Shown here piece by piece: positions 34,701-45,664 of a DNA stretch of 64,000 bases. Within the stretch, counting starts at the first letter, position 1. Every line of letters begins with the position of its first letter. The stretch lies in NCBI GenBank assembly GCA_958496175.1, contig OY292275.1:36037701-36101700 (forward strand), in the 5' to 3' direction. A program made the translations under genes and the position numbers. The stretch is from Sisyra terminalis (lineage: Eukaryota > Arthropoda > Insecta > Neuroptera > Sisyridae). The notes under the pieces are model-generated. The model did not search any database. It was not told the origin of the DNA and was given only the letters and a program-made list of their open reading frames with translations.

Positions 34701-36105
34701 TACATTTTATAATAAACTAAAAAATTAGTTTGTGACAAGCAAAAGATTTATTTTGTTCATGATTTTCATTTAAGTGGAATGTATAAAAGCAAAGCAACCG
34801 CGTGGATTGCATTTAAACTTGATAAAAATGCATTCCTTGTTTAATTAACTAATTAAACTATACACACTATTGATTGAAATTAATTGACTCTTCGATATTG
34901 CGTAATAGAATTCTCAGTGATGAGCAGCGTCTTAAAAATCATGGTAAATTACTTCCTTTAAAATATTTATGGATTATGTTGTCTTTGGCGTCGGAACTGT
35001 TTTATATGTAACTGAGCTTGTTTCTCAATAAATCTATTAAACTTGAATATACATCTTTTACTTACTTCGTAATGTTTCAGATAAGAAATCTTGTAATGAG
35101 ATTCAGTTGTTGTAGTTTCTTCTTTTTTTTTCTAATTGAATTATTAAAGATGTCTTGATCAATCAGTAAACCGAACGAAAATAAAATATCTTGACCGTCT
35201 CATGTCAAGTTTATGCGCCGCAACACAACTCGCTTACAATTTTATGTGCTGGAATATTGTTTGCTTTTAGAAAATAAAATTCATGATACAAAAACGGAAT
35301 AAAACAATAGTTTACTTGCATTCTTAAAAAAAATCCATATTGAATTCAAAATCATAGCATTTTCAAACAGTTTATCAAGCATGTGTTATGAGGTGTTCTT
35401 TACCAACTACCCTAAACCAATTTTTAAAATTTGCAACGCTAATATTTACATATCTATTTATACTTTTTTAAAAAAGGTAGCAACTTTTGGTCCAGCCAAT
35501 CATCGGATTTTAGTGTTTTTTTTTAAGTATCTAGAGCTTTGCAAAAATTCTTTCAATTTAAAATATTTACTTTGCAATTGTTGGTTTTTAATAAATTTTC
35601 TAAAAATATTTTATTTTAATTTAAACAATTCTTTATTTTTATAAATTAGAATATTTTTCTTCAAAATTGTTGTTATCTTTGAATCTTTTAGAATTAACGA
35701 TTTTTTGTACAATATATTTTTTTCAAAGTTATAGAAAAAACATTGCAGCACAATGCACATTGGATTTGAATTTTGGTCATCATTTCGAGCTTAACTAGTT
35801 TTCGTTGTCTTGATCAAAAGTTATAATAGGCACAACTTCACTAATTAATAACATACTATTAAAGCTAAAGGTTCAGCAAAAGCTCGTATTCCACTGTTTC
35901 CGTGAATTAATTATAGAAGCAAAAATATATGCCCATTAAATCATTTTAACGCAATGATATTTGGAAAATGAGTTTGGAAAAGTTTCTGTGTTTGGAACTT
36001 AATTCTCGGTATATTTAATCAAATTTATCTCATACCAAAAAACACACTTTGATCTGAATTTGTAAAACCGCAATAGAAGTAAAACTTCAAAAAAATTGGT
36101 TTATA
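31790..36105. other. Mostly AT-rich; unassigned GC-richer patch at 33.7-34.5 kb
   Basis: At 33882-34082 (-) a 66-codon ORF begins MASNIKKSLYVHILDTLKKQ and includes IKPEDPLSLGHCEALRLLHI; it looks protein-like but I do not recognise it, and stops interrupt its continuation. Neighbouring 34170-34480 (CTATATCTCAAAAACGGCTT and following) is also less AT-rich. Both may be pieces of an old element. A GAGATA/GAAATA microsatellite is at 33588-33620, and AACGTC/GACGTT forms a small palindrome at 32119-32140. The 90-codon ORF at 33020-33292 is compositional. Confidence 0.35.
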
Positions 36106-36111
36106 ATTTAG

Positions 36112-36216
36112 TTTGTTTATAATATAATATAATTTTATAATATAATTTAAAAGTTTATAATATAATTTGGTTTATTATTGGTTTATAATATATTGGCTTA
36201 TAGAATTTGGTTTATA
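36112..36216. repeat. Degenerate tandem repeat, unit about GTTTATAATATAATTT
   Basis: At least six adjacent, diverged copies of GGTTTATAATATAATTT-like units (for example GTTTATAATATAATATAA, GTTTATAATATAATTTGG, GGTTTATAATATATTGGCTT). Local slippage-type repeat of about 105 bp. Confidence 0.75.
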
Positions 36217-36460
36217 TCATGAATGTAAAGTCTTTAAATAAGTAATTTGTTGATTTAACTTGTACTATGTTTTCATTAGCCTACTTGGTCGAAAGTAACA
36301 ACTGACAATTTTTTTTAACTCTGTTATTCATATAAAACACACCATAATTAAATAAATCAAGTTACTATTGTGAAGAACATATACTAAATTTATATATGGT
36401 TATATTCATTTAATGGTAATAATAACACCCAGCCAGAAATCAAGGTAAAAGTACAAATTG

Positions 36461-36486
36461 TTATTTTTGTACCCGGTCTCCCCTAC
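36461..36486. repeat. Short GC-rich motif shared with 38.80 kb
   Basis: TTTTTGTACCCGGTCTCCCC followed by TACTAAT closely matches CTTTTGTACCCGGGCTCCCC followed by TACAATAAT at 38803-38824. Shared ends of this sort usually mark the terminus of a dispersed element; the element type is unknown. Confidence 0.4.
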
Positions 36487-36489
36487 TAA

Positions 36490-37655
36490 TTATATAATCA
36501 GTTTTCTGAAATTGAGAACTTCCTTAAATTGTAAAGAATGTTGTCAAGATCCATATATTGTACACATAAAATGCATTTATCAAAAAACACTAATCACAAA
36601 GAGAAAATATTGGTTTTCGATTAAATTTGTTTTTGAAAAGTTTGAGTCATTACTGAAAAATAATAGCTTATTTCTTTTTCAAAACTTAATTATATATTGA
36701 TAATATATTTTCGTAACTTTGGTATAAATTTAATAAAAAAAGTATTAATTATTATCAATAGTAAGGATCACTGAAAACTAATTTCCGTTGTTCAAATTAA
36801 ACATCACATTGTGAAATAGTGAAAAATAAGAGAGCTTTGTTTTAATTAAAAAATCTACTTTCTCTATTTCAATATTTCAAAACCCAATTAATATTAAAAA
36901 TGCAACTAATTCTCGTGAAGTTTCATATTCGATAGATATTAGCTATTTTTTCTTTTCATTGAACGGTTCGCGTTAATTTGCTCTCATTTTCCCATGCCTG
37001 CATTTTAAACATTGATACTTATTAAAAAATACTCCAAATTCAATTTAGGATAATTGTAACACTAGCTGTTGTAAATCCTGTTCCAGATTTCAACGCATCC
37101 AGTATATCATTTTTGAAACCTTGCGAATGCTACAACAAAGTGCGATTATAATATATAAACAAAAACGCCAAAACTTTTTTCGCTCCATTCTGTCTTCCAT
37201 TTGAGACAATAATTTGGCATTACGAAAATATTTGGGCCATATATGTTAACGACGGCTTCAATCAGCGTAAAAATTGTCACATATTTTATTTTCTTTTAAG
37301 TGCAAGACAAGCAACTTAAGATGCATGTTTTTGTGAATTCCTCTTTATCTTCCTACATTTATTTATGTTTTTGTATTTTAATTGCAATAAACAAAAGTAT
37401 ATCATAATAATAATTACGTATATTTATGATGAAATATTGCCTTAACATAACAGTTTTTCATTTTTTGTTTGATGTATTTCCAACTGAATATGTACTAACA
37501 TAAAAATGTTGTTCTGTTATGAAGAGTAAAAATAATTTTAATGAATTGTTAAATAATTAAAATCAAAAAAATTGTTTTTTAAAGTACTGTTCTACTAACA
37601 ATAAACAAAATATTCTCTCTCCGTTCTTCTTATTCCTTATTACTTTAAGAATTTT
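36490..37655. other. AT-rich stretch, no gene seen
   Basis: An 80-codon plus-strand ORF at 36458-36700 begins inside the GC-rich motif and has no recognisable content. Nothing else supported. Confidence 0.5.
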
Positions 37656-37662
37656 CCATATA

Positions 37663-37943
37663 CAGTATAATCTCACTAATCCGGCACTTCGATCGATCGG
37701 CACCAATAAACGGTCCAATATACCCATATTCCATATTCCAATATCCAAAATAATCGGGTCCAATAAACCAGTACCCTCCGCCCACGCCTCCCTCGCCCTT
37801 CTATACCTGGGCATACGTTTATTCCCTCTATGAAATGCTTTATTTTCTTTACCTATGACTTTTTCACTAATCCAGTAATCCGAACATTTCAATAATCCGG
37901 CACCCTCCGGTTTTTAATAGTGCCGGATAGTGAGATTACACTG
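37663..37943. mobile_element. pogo/Tigger-like MITE, copy 1
   Basis: The 281-bp element begins CAGTATAATCTCACTAATCC and ends GGATAGTGAGATTACACTG, its inverse with few differences (CAGTGTAATCTCACTATCCG reversed). It is flanked by TA on both sides (37661-37662, 37944-37945). CAGT...-A/T-TCCGGCAC ends and TA duplication fit the pogo/Tigger branch of Tc1/mariner. The interior is GC-richer with repeated AATCCGGCACC/CAATAAAC blocks. The 109-codon minus-strand ORF crossing it is not a transposase. Confidence 0.85.
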
Positions 37944-37949
37944 TATGTC

Positions 37950-38495
37950 TCTATACGTAAAATTAGTATACTTGGAAGTGACAATATAGTGGAAAAAAGT
38001 TATAGTTAAGAAAAAGAAAAAAGAAAATGTTGATATATTCAGTTGTTGCATAACTATAAGGTGTTTTAAACTCAGTTATACTCTTGCTTTCCCCAAGCCA
38101 TTGGACTTATTCCTGTTCTAGTGCTTCACCACTCATCACATTTAGTGTCTAATCACGTGAAGAAGGAAAATTATACATAAGGTAAGAGATCTCTTGCAAG
38201 TGTTAAGCTTTGGTTCCTTAAACATAATATGCCATAAATAACATAATCTTTTTTTGTATCTGAACTCCCCAGATCAACAAGTAGTATAATGAATTCAAGT
38301 TACCAATCTTGAGGATGAAGTACGTGTGTAATTAACCACTTGACAATTTTAATGTAAATTTAAGCAATGTACAATTTATCTAATCAAGAATGGATATGCA
38401 AACCTTCGGATTGCTATGATCCTTTTACGACTATGTAAACAATAAATAAGAAAAAGTCGAAAAACTTACTTTTGGCTCGTTAAAACACATTACGT
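37950..38495. other. No gene seen
   Basis: Slightly less AT-rich than average, with no ORF, RNA or repeat partner recognised. Confidence 0.5.
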
Positions 38496-38505
38496 CCTAT
38501 TATAT

Positions 38506-38658
38506 CAAGGTTTGTAAATTACACAGTTTGCTCCATTAGAAAAAAAATGACGTTATACGAAGAATTTTGAAATTGAATCAGTCTGAAGATATGTACGAAT
38601 TTCTTCTGGATACGTCACGTAGCCACCATGAGGCCACTTGTGTATTTTATAAACCTTG
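38506..38658. mobile_element. Mutator-like MITE, copy 2
   Basis: A 153-bp element with ends CAAGGTTTGTAAATTACACA and TGTGTATTTTATAAACCTTG, flanked by an exact 9-bp direct repeat CTATTATAT (38497-38505 and 38659-38667). The interior matches copy 1 at 18105-18245 (GAATTTCTTCTGGATACGTC, GAGGCCACTTGTG, TACGAAGAATTTTGAAATTG) and keeps 12 bases, CAGTTTGCTCC-type, that copy 1 lacks. A perfect 9-bp duplication and inverted termini support a Mutator-like origin. Confidence 0.88.
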
Positions 38659-38667
38659 CTATTATAT

Positions 38668-38830
38668 AACCTTACAACGTACTGTGCACGCGTCGACTTA
38701 ATGCGATTGAGAGGGGTGCTCTAGGCTATCACCTGAGCAAAGCGGAGTTCGCCCATTGGATAATCCTAGAAAGCATTTGTTACTTTCGACCCGCCGTTAC
38801 TTTTGTACCCGGGCTCCCCTACAATAATTT
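38668..38830. other. GC-rich patch beside the MITE
   Basis: Clearly less AT-rich than the window (CGTACTGTGCACGCGTCGAC, GAGTTCGCCCATTGGATAAT) and ends with the GTACCCGGGCTCCCCTAC motif also seen at 36.46 kb. No ORF. It may be the tail of an unclassified dispersed element into which the MITE inserted. Confidence 0.4.
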
Positions 38831-38834
38831 CAGG

Positions 38835-41800
38835 TTACTTATCTCTTCGAACGAAGTACTTCGGATAATATAATAAAACTTCATTTAAGTAAGTTCGTTT
38901 AATTATTAATTATCAAGGGCTTTTGAATATTATTAAATATTAAAAGCAAATATAAAAATTCCGCTTAACATTTTTTAAAGATTCATCCGGAGCATAGATT
39001 AATCCGCAGCATAGATTAATGTCTGATTAATCCGCACCATTTGCTTCATTAACTGTATCCCATTTGATTGAAAGACTGTCGATTCCATTCTGGTAAGTAC
39101 TCCTTACCATTCCGAACTCCTGTCTGCACTCGGGAGGATTACAGACTTTAGAATCGATAGTGAACAAAAACATCAATTCTTAAATAATTGATTTTTTATA
39201 ACCAGAGAATCAATAAGTAAAATCGATTTTTATGAAAGAAATAATCGTATTTTTCTATAATTAATTATTATTTTCCATTCCTAACTCATCATCGATGTTT
39301 AAGGTGATTTCTCAATGGTTGATTGTTCCCTTCATTCTGTGAATGTCCTTCGTTATTTATATTGGTGGAACTCCTAGCAAAACGTAAACCTTCTTTCTTT
39401 TGAGATTTTTTAGGAAAACCTATGGTTGATCCCCAATGACAAGATCCTTTAGAAGCAAATCGGTTAAAAATTCGGATACGTTTGTTTTTACTGCTATCGT
39501 TGAAATCATGGAGGACTCGTCAAATCAATTTCCATATCTTTGATACCTTTGAATACATTCGTTTATAAATTTCTAAATTATTGTATTTTTTATTAAAATA
39601 TAGTACATCAAAGAAACGCCTAATAACTATACTCCAACGTTGTGCACTGTAAATTATGAAAAGTTAATTAGGAATTTAGTCAATTTTATGATGGCTAGAA
39701 AAACACAAGTTATGACAAATGTTAAAATAAATAACAACCATTTTTGCATATATTATATTGGCTCTGAAAATTATTGACAACATAGCCCAGGATATATGCT
39801 TTTGCTAGCGCTGGCGTTTTAGATGAATGATTCTCTGTTTAATTAGAATGCATTTTTTATATTAAGCTTTGAAAAGTTCAACTCCTTTCAAATGTTTATT
39901 AAAATATACATTCATATTGTTTTATTAACTTTGATTGCGTTTATACTCGTATGTACTTCTATAAGTAATTCACTCATACCTATATGTATAAACGTCATCC
40001 ACTACTCTATTCAACTTGTCTGTATGTATTATAATAAAATAATGTAATCCGACTACTGTTTTAAGTCAGATTATCTTCCATCGTAAAAATTGTATAATAT
40101 TTGTCAGCGGTATCTATTTGAGAGTAACATGTCAAAGTAAATAGCCGTAATAATACCTTTGTCATTATTAAATAGCGAATGTCTTCTTACTTGTCTTTAA
40201 GAAAATTATCTTACCAGTAAAATCTGTGTTTCCTTTTTTAAAGATTTAACGTTTATTCATAAGTCAGAAAGTTTAAAAAATGTTTAATTAGCACCATTGT
40301 AGATACCTGTGCACAAATATAAAGTTAAAAAAGTAGAAAGAACAATCAGTATTGAATTTTTATTTAAACGCAAAGAAATGGATGAATGCTAAAATTCCTT
40401 ACAGTGTGTATTTATTCGTATTTTCTGTTTACTATTAGTTCGACTGACCGATTAACACCATTTTTACACTTACATACTTAAGATATTTTAATGAAAACCC
40501 TCTTGCTTTCTAAGCATACTTTAAAGAAAAAGCGACAGTTTTATTTTGATTGCTCAAATAAAATAGGTAATAACGAGGCATTGTCTTCATGTGCGGGTCC
40601 GTTAATGGAAAATCTGTAGATCTCTGATGAAGAAGATAAGTCGTTACATGTAAAATGAAGATCTGCAACAAAAAAGGCAAATTGCAAAGCTCGTTAGACA
40701 AAAGTAAACGTGAAGCGACATTTCATTTTTATATCGACCATTAATTTTAAGCGTTTCTGATGTTCTTTATGTTCAATGCCGCCAATTTATCACTACAAGC
40801 ATTTACTAATAGATCAGGGAAGAGTGTTTTATAAACAGTAACAATCAGGTCTAATTAAATATAATTATCACGAGCCGTCCTTTACTAATAATTAAAAATA
40901 AATCGCAAATATTCCAATCGAATTAAAAGTTTTACAGGAATTCCGAACACATCTTCGCTTGTTTATATCGTTGCGTCTCTTATTTTTTCAATATTCTTTT
41001 AAAAGTAAAATTTATCTCAAGATAGTTTAATTGTCAATTAAATTGATTTTATTTATGGAAATGATCATAAAGTATGTGTTCAAGAGGCATTAAATGTGTT
41101 AGAAAATTACTTTTTACACCTGATTTTTTTTCAGTACTTCCAAACACTCAACTTCGTCCATAGTTACCAGTTATTAATATTATTTATTTAGACTTTAATT
41201 GGTATCTAGACTAAGGAGCTTAAATCATACATTAATGAGTATAAGTTTCATATATTTTCTAGATAAAAAAATGCTGTTTTCCTTTTTTTTACAGATTTTT
41301 TTCTTAAATTTGTACCAATATATAAAGACTTCTCTAATGTCTTTTTTAATGTGCAAGAACAAACTAACGACAAGTAAAACTGTGACTCAAATAAGTTTTA
41401 ATACAGCACAATAAGTACAGTTTAGATTTCTACTATTTAGAAGAGAACGTTATTTTTAGAGAACATTGATAAGTAAAGCATTCATAAATGATTCTTCGTT
41501 ACGAAAATCCATTAAGTTTGCAAAATGTTCATTGGTTATAAACCTAGTAAATATTTCAAAGTTTCAAGCTGTGCTGTCTTGAATTTATTGCACAATACCT
41601 TTAGGTAAAAAAGTTAAAAGTATTTCAAGCATGAAGTTCTGACAGATTTTCGCTGTATTGCGTTTAGTCTTTTAATTCTATATTGTGTTTTATAATAACC
41701 GTTTACTAGTTTAATGCCAGGATTCGCTTATTTTAATACTTGACACAGTCACTGAACAATAAAATTTCAGTTTTTTTTAAGTTTACAAAACATAAGCTCT

Positions 41801-42035
41801 TTTTGAAGTTATAATTCTCTAGGCGAATCACAACAGGGTAAAAATAATTGGTGTTAAAAATTTAAAACGGAAGTTGATTTGGGCTATTATGTTCACTGAT
41901 AGGTACATAAATTTGGATAGAAACAAGTAAAATGCAATTGAACATGTGCCCAATCAGATAACTTCTTTTATGTGTAAAATATGTCATCTATATGAGATAA
42001 TGTGTTTTGTAAAACTAAAGATAACATTTATGTTT
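38835..42035. other. AT-rich stretch, no gene seen
   Basis: Contains a short GATTAATCCG/CATAGATTAATCCGCA duplication at about 38985-39045. ORFs of 63-71 codons (40510-40701, 41199-41414) show no motif. Nothing else supported. Confidence 0.5.
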
Positions 42036-42149
42036 TTAAATTTTGTAAATTATTTTTCCGTTTCCTTGCGACGAATAAACTTTTCGTTTTAATTTAAATC
42101 AATGTTATGAATTTATAATTAAATTAAAATATAAACAAAATATTTTTAG

Positions 42150-42370
42150 TCCATATAATAATTATAATAGGCAAATGTTGGTATATATGTCGATAAAGAC
42201 AAAAGAAAATAAATTCGTACGTGTGAGTGAAAACCAAATATAATAATTATTATCTCAAATTGATGAGTGTCATTTGTTCCAACTGTCATTTCGATTTAAT
42301 TGTCAATTTTTGCCATTGGTCAGTTTTGTCAGTGTTCGTTGTGAATATTTCACGGGTAACTACCAGTTTG
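42150..42370. repeat. Diverged relative of the 51-52 kb foldback arm
   Basis: 42266-42366 (GTGTCATTTGTTCCAACTGT, ATTTCGATTTAATTGTCAAT, TTGTGAATATTTCACGG) aligns with 51366-51462 (TTGTCATTGGTTTCAACTGT, ATGTCGTTTTCACTCAATTG, CTGTGAATATTTCCCAG). Upstream, GGCAAATGTTGGTATATATG and the following TCGATAAAGACAAAAG align with 51270-51295. Same repeat family, but this copy is much more decayed and no second arm was found. Confidence 0.6.
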
Positions 42371-42504
42371 TATAGTTATAATGATGCAAATTCTGTGTTA
42401 CAACCTCTAATTATAAAACAAGAACGGGTGAAATTTATTTCCAAAAAAGAATTTATTCTTCTTAATTCAAACATCGCTGTCGATGTATAGTGGTTAAAAC
42501 GGCT

Positions 42505-42990
42505 GTCACTCGGGAAATTCCAAATTTCTGGGGTGTTACTGGACGGTCCTTCTCCAACCTTCTTTTGCTTGTGCTGCGGACACAAAACTCGAATCAACAA
42601 ACTTTTCCACTACTTTTGGCCAACAGATTGGTGATTGCCCTTGCTTTCTTTTACCTTCATGTCGTTCCTGTACCATAAGCTTTTCCATGGTCTCGTGGTG
42701 CCCGATATGTCTGAAAAATCTGAAGATTCATCCATACGTCAGTGAAGCAAGTGAAAGAGATATTTGTTCCTTTGACTATCTATGGAATACGCAGCATTCT
42801 CTTCCAAACCCACATTTTGAAGGCATCAATTTGTCGCCTATCAGCTGTACGGATAGTCCACGTCTCCGAAGCGTAGGAGAAGATAGAAAAACTAGTATGT
42901 TAACCAATCTGATTTTAGTGGCTTTTGGAAAAAAAAAGACTTTTACAAATAAATTTACCTTCTTAGATGCGTCCATCAGTACAGTACAAC
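42505..42990 (-). pseudogene. Non-LTR retrotransposon C-terminal fragment
   Basis: The minus strand reads KATKIRLVN then FSYASETWTIRTADRRQIDA with FKMWVWKRMLRIP at about 42870-42785, matching the usual LYxSETWTIRxxDRRxIxAFExWxWRRMLRIPW block after the RT domain. After a stop the next frame has RHIGHHETMEKLMVQERHEG then KRKQGQSPICW and SSFVSAAQAKEGWRRTVQ (usual GHI-R-D---EKLI-QG-IEGKRxRGRSPxxW ... GWR--V). So the end of the ORF and its beginning 3' region are present; RT and endonuclease are gone. Stops and frameshifts make it dead. The plus-strand ORFs of 62-104 codons here are antisense shadows. Confidence 0.82.
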
Positions 42991-43135
42991 CGTCAGTGTA
43001 AACCCACAGCTTTTTTTTTGTATCAAGTGTGTACTCTTCCTAACTTCAAGAGCCTATATTTTTCAAACTTTAGTATTGAAAGTTAATAGTTCACCTACCA
43101 TTAAAAAGAGCAGATGCCTAAATTTGGATCACTTA

Positions 43136-43402
43136 TTAAAGGAAGTCTCTCAGGTGCTTTGAGGTATTTGTAAGCGATAATACAGTTGTCGCCGAAACTA
43201 TTCCTGCAACTACAATATACGTGTGCGTATCCGTATAGTAGGAAATGTATTGTAATAATTTTACTTCTGCAATAAAGTGAGAAGAGAAGAGGATACCAAC
43301 CCCACCAGTGGGAAACCAAAAAGCGATGCAGCCAAAGGAGACTAAATAAATCATATCAGCCCAAATAAAAAGCGTTGATTTTATGGAGTAAGAGTTTTTC
43401 AC
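43136..43402 (-). pseudogene. Possible spinster-like MFS transporter fragment
   Basis: An 88-codon minus-strand frame reads SIKSTLFIWADMIYLVSFGC, IAFWFPTGGVGILFSSHFIA and YTDTHTYIVVAGIVSATTVL. Spinster-family transporters have, in order, a NKSFxLSTxGFTxVxFVxGALAxWxP helix, a G-L-GV-LGS-L helix and a D-xxICAxGLxxSAP helix, so the spacing of F-G-x-x-A-F-W-x-P, TG-x-x-G-I, D...YI-x-x-AG-x-x-SA fits loosely. The usual 30-odd-residue loop between the first two helices is missing, no clear splice sites border it, and downstream frames do not continue the family. It may be a decayed processed copy, or a hydrophobic ORF that resembles MFS by chance. Weak call based on remembered family patterns only. 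Confidence 0.3.
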
Positions 43403-43404
43403 AC

Positions 43405-44845
43405 TATGACTTACTGGACTCCTGTCTTTTCATATATAAGGCTTATCATGGACTCAAAATCAATGGGGGTACAACTTTTGGATATTCAATCATAATTGCA
43501 ATAATTATAATCAAAATTATTTCTGTACTTAAATACTCAATTTTTTAAATTAAAATGTTGATTTTTTATTTTCAAACAAATTGCAACCCTATGCAGCTGT
43601 AATAAATGCATTCAATCCATAGACAATCACATGTAAGCACTAGTCCCAGTAGATTAGTGCTGTATAAGTACAAAGATTTCAAACGTTGAATTTGAACTTA
43701 GATATACATCAACTATATTACTTATTCTCATTTCACACAATGTTATTTTTGTTTAATTAAATTTTAGGTTTTATTGATTGTAATATAACAATGCATTGAA
43801 GTAATCTTAGTCAATCGAAATTTAATTAAGTATTAATTTTTATTTAATAATCTTCTTCATTTATAGTTATTCTAACTTGGAACTGATTTTTGTATTGTTT
43901 CTAATTTCAGTTATATGTAACAATATGCAAAATTAAAAAAAAATACAAATAACCAAATAGAAAGAATCAGCATATACATTTTGCACATAAAGTTTGAGTT
44001 ATAAATAATGAAGGTAACTCTTGAAATGAATAAAAGAAAATGTAATGCTCAGTCGACATTTCTGATTGATTTGATGTACCGCAAAGATTAAGTGCACGTT
44101 TTGAGTTCACATATTATTGTTACCATTGTTGCATCTATAAAGAAAGGGCTTTTTGCGATTCTTCAGCTATTTCTTCGCCATAGTTATTGATTTTGATTCA
44201 TACGAGCACATAAAACCAAATGTAAAAAATGATTAATTCACTGTTATTTATACGATATGATACCAGCAAGTACACACATGAATACACGCAGCCTACTTTT
44301 CGAATTTAGGTTTTGCTACTATAGTGTTCCAATTTAACTTGCCAGTGAAAGATTGGATCATAACATATCTAATTAATCTTCCCAACTTACTTACGTGTAA
44401 GCTTATGTGATGGTATACATATTATGTTGTTATTCTGTATAAAATTCGAATAATTGGTGGTTGAAATCGTGTTTTTATAAGATTCATTCAAATAAAAAAT
44501 GCTCGATTCAAAAGGAAACAACTGGATCTTCACCCAACTCTCTTCAGAAGCAGATAACGCAATAATCCAAAGCGGCAACATCTCAGTTAGGCCTGTTCTT
44601 GACGACCTTCACGATTTATTATATAAATCGCAATGGTCGCAACGAATCTCAAAAGTATCATCCGCTATTGTTTTTTCTTTATTGCGTTTTATTGTTGGAT
44701 TGTAGAAGACTTGAATCATAACATTAAGAGGAATCTGTATCTTGAACCTCATCTACGTTATTTTGATGTTGGAAAGAATGTTTCTCGGAAATTTAAATAA
44801 AAAATAATTCGCAAATTTTTGCAGCGTATCGTAAATACATATCTT
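43405..44845. other. No gene seen
   Basis: An ORF pair at 44387-44705 lies in a slightly less AT-rich patch (CACCCAACTCTCTTCAGAAG and following) but neither strand shows a known motif. The rest is AT-rich and featureless. Confidence 0.45.
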
Positions 44846-44850
44846 CCAGT

Positions 44851-45015
44851 TTCTTCAGGCAATATTTATAGTTAACATAGTCACTGGAATATTTTGATAA
44901 TTTAATTACATGTGCTTTAATCATCCAATCCTATGTTATTTGTCAATTGACAAACAAATAAGAATCAAGAACCAAGAACCAACGATGATGTTAACTTTAA
45001 ATATTGCCTGAAGAA
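44851..45015. repeat. Inverted repeat with 28-bp arms
   Basis: TTCTTCAGGCAATATTTATA at 44851 onward (28 bp to 44878) is the inverse of 44988-45015 with a single mismatch; the spacer is 109 bp. The right arm ends in CCTGAAGAA, which leads directly into the hammerhead-like motif at 45007-45042, so this may be an inverted pair of Penelope-like element ends. Confidence 0.65.
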
Positions 45016-45042
45016 GTTCAAAAATATATATCAACGGAACCT
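45007..45042 (+). other. Hammerhead-like motif
   Basis: CCTGAAGAAGTTCAAAAATA, then TATATCAACGGAACC. CTGAAGA is an exact CTGANGA box, followed by a loop shared with 19771-19788 and a GGAAC where CGAAAC would be expected. Decayed member of the motif family. Confidence 0.4.
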
Positions 45043-45073
45043 TGGAATAATTTGAAAATTTAACATCAAATTA

Positions 45074-45658
45074 GGGGACATTCATTAGTTATGTAAGGGG
45101 GGGTCAAACAAAACCTTACTCAATCACACGTAAGGGAAAGGATGTATATTAAAGATGGTATTTTTCCGCAAGAAATATTGTAAAATTTCGAGAAAACGGA
45201 GTTAATTTAAATAAAAAATGTTTATCCACAATAATATTCATTACGGTTTAATTTTGCACTGATAGAATAATTTACTGTCAATTAAAACATTCAGTTTTGG
45301 AAACAGTTTATTAATTTAATAAATATGAACAAATACTTCTTAGTGAATAAAACAGTGAATAAAAAATCGTTACTTATAAATAATTATTAATATTAAAAAA
45401 AAATATTTGTAGTGAATATTTCTAACGGTGTGTTGTGAAGATTGTTCAAAACTAGTTGTGAAAAAAAAATATAAGAATTTTTTTTTAAATCAATCTAATG
45501 TAATCGAAACATAGATGAACTCATTTACATTGCAAATATGCATTTTAAAAAATCTCCCGTGAGATTAGGGAGTCGAGCCAAATCTCACGAAATCTTACCA
45601 AGAGTAAAGGGGGGTTGAAAAGAACTAAGATTATCTCACGTAGTTAATGGATGACCCC
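45074..45658. mobile_element. PIF/Harbinger-like MITE, copy 2
   Basis: A 585-bp element starting GGGGACATTCATTAGTTATG and ending TAGTTAATGGATGACCCC, flanked by TTA on both sides (45071-45073, 45659-45661). The right-hand 130 bp (GCATTTTAAAAAATCTCCCG, CGAGCCAAATCTCACGAAAT, CTTACCAAGAGTAAAG) match copy 1 at 23572-23870 closely; the middle is longer and AT-rich. The TTA duplication supports the PIF/Harbinger assignment. No transposase. Confidence 0.85.
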
Positions 45659-45664
45659 TTACCT

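Noticed and set aside
37563..37892. 109-codon minus-strand ORF as a transposase
   Set aside because: It lies across a 281-bp pogo-like MITE and its product has no transposase motif.
42490..43001. Plus-strand ORFs of 62-104 codons
   Set aside because: They are antisense to a recognisable LINE C-terminal fragment.
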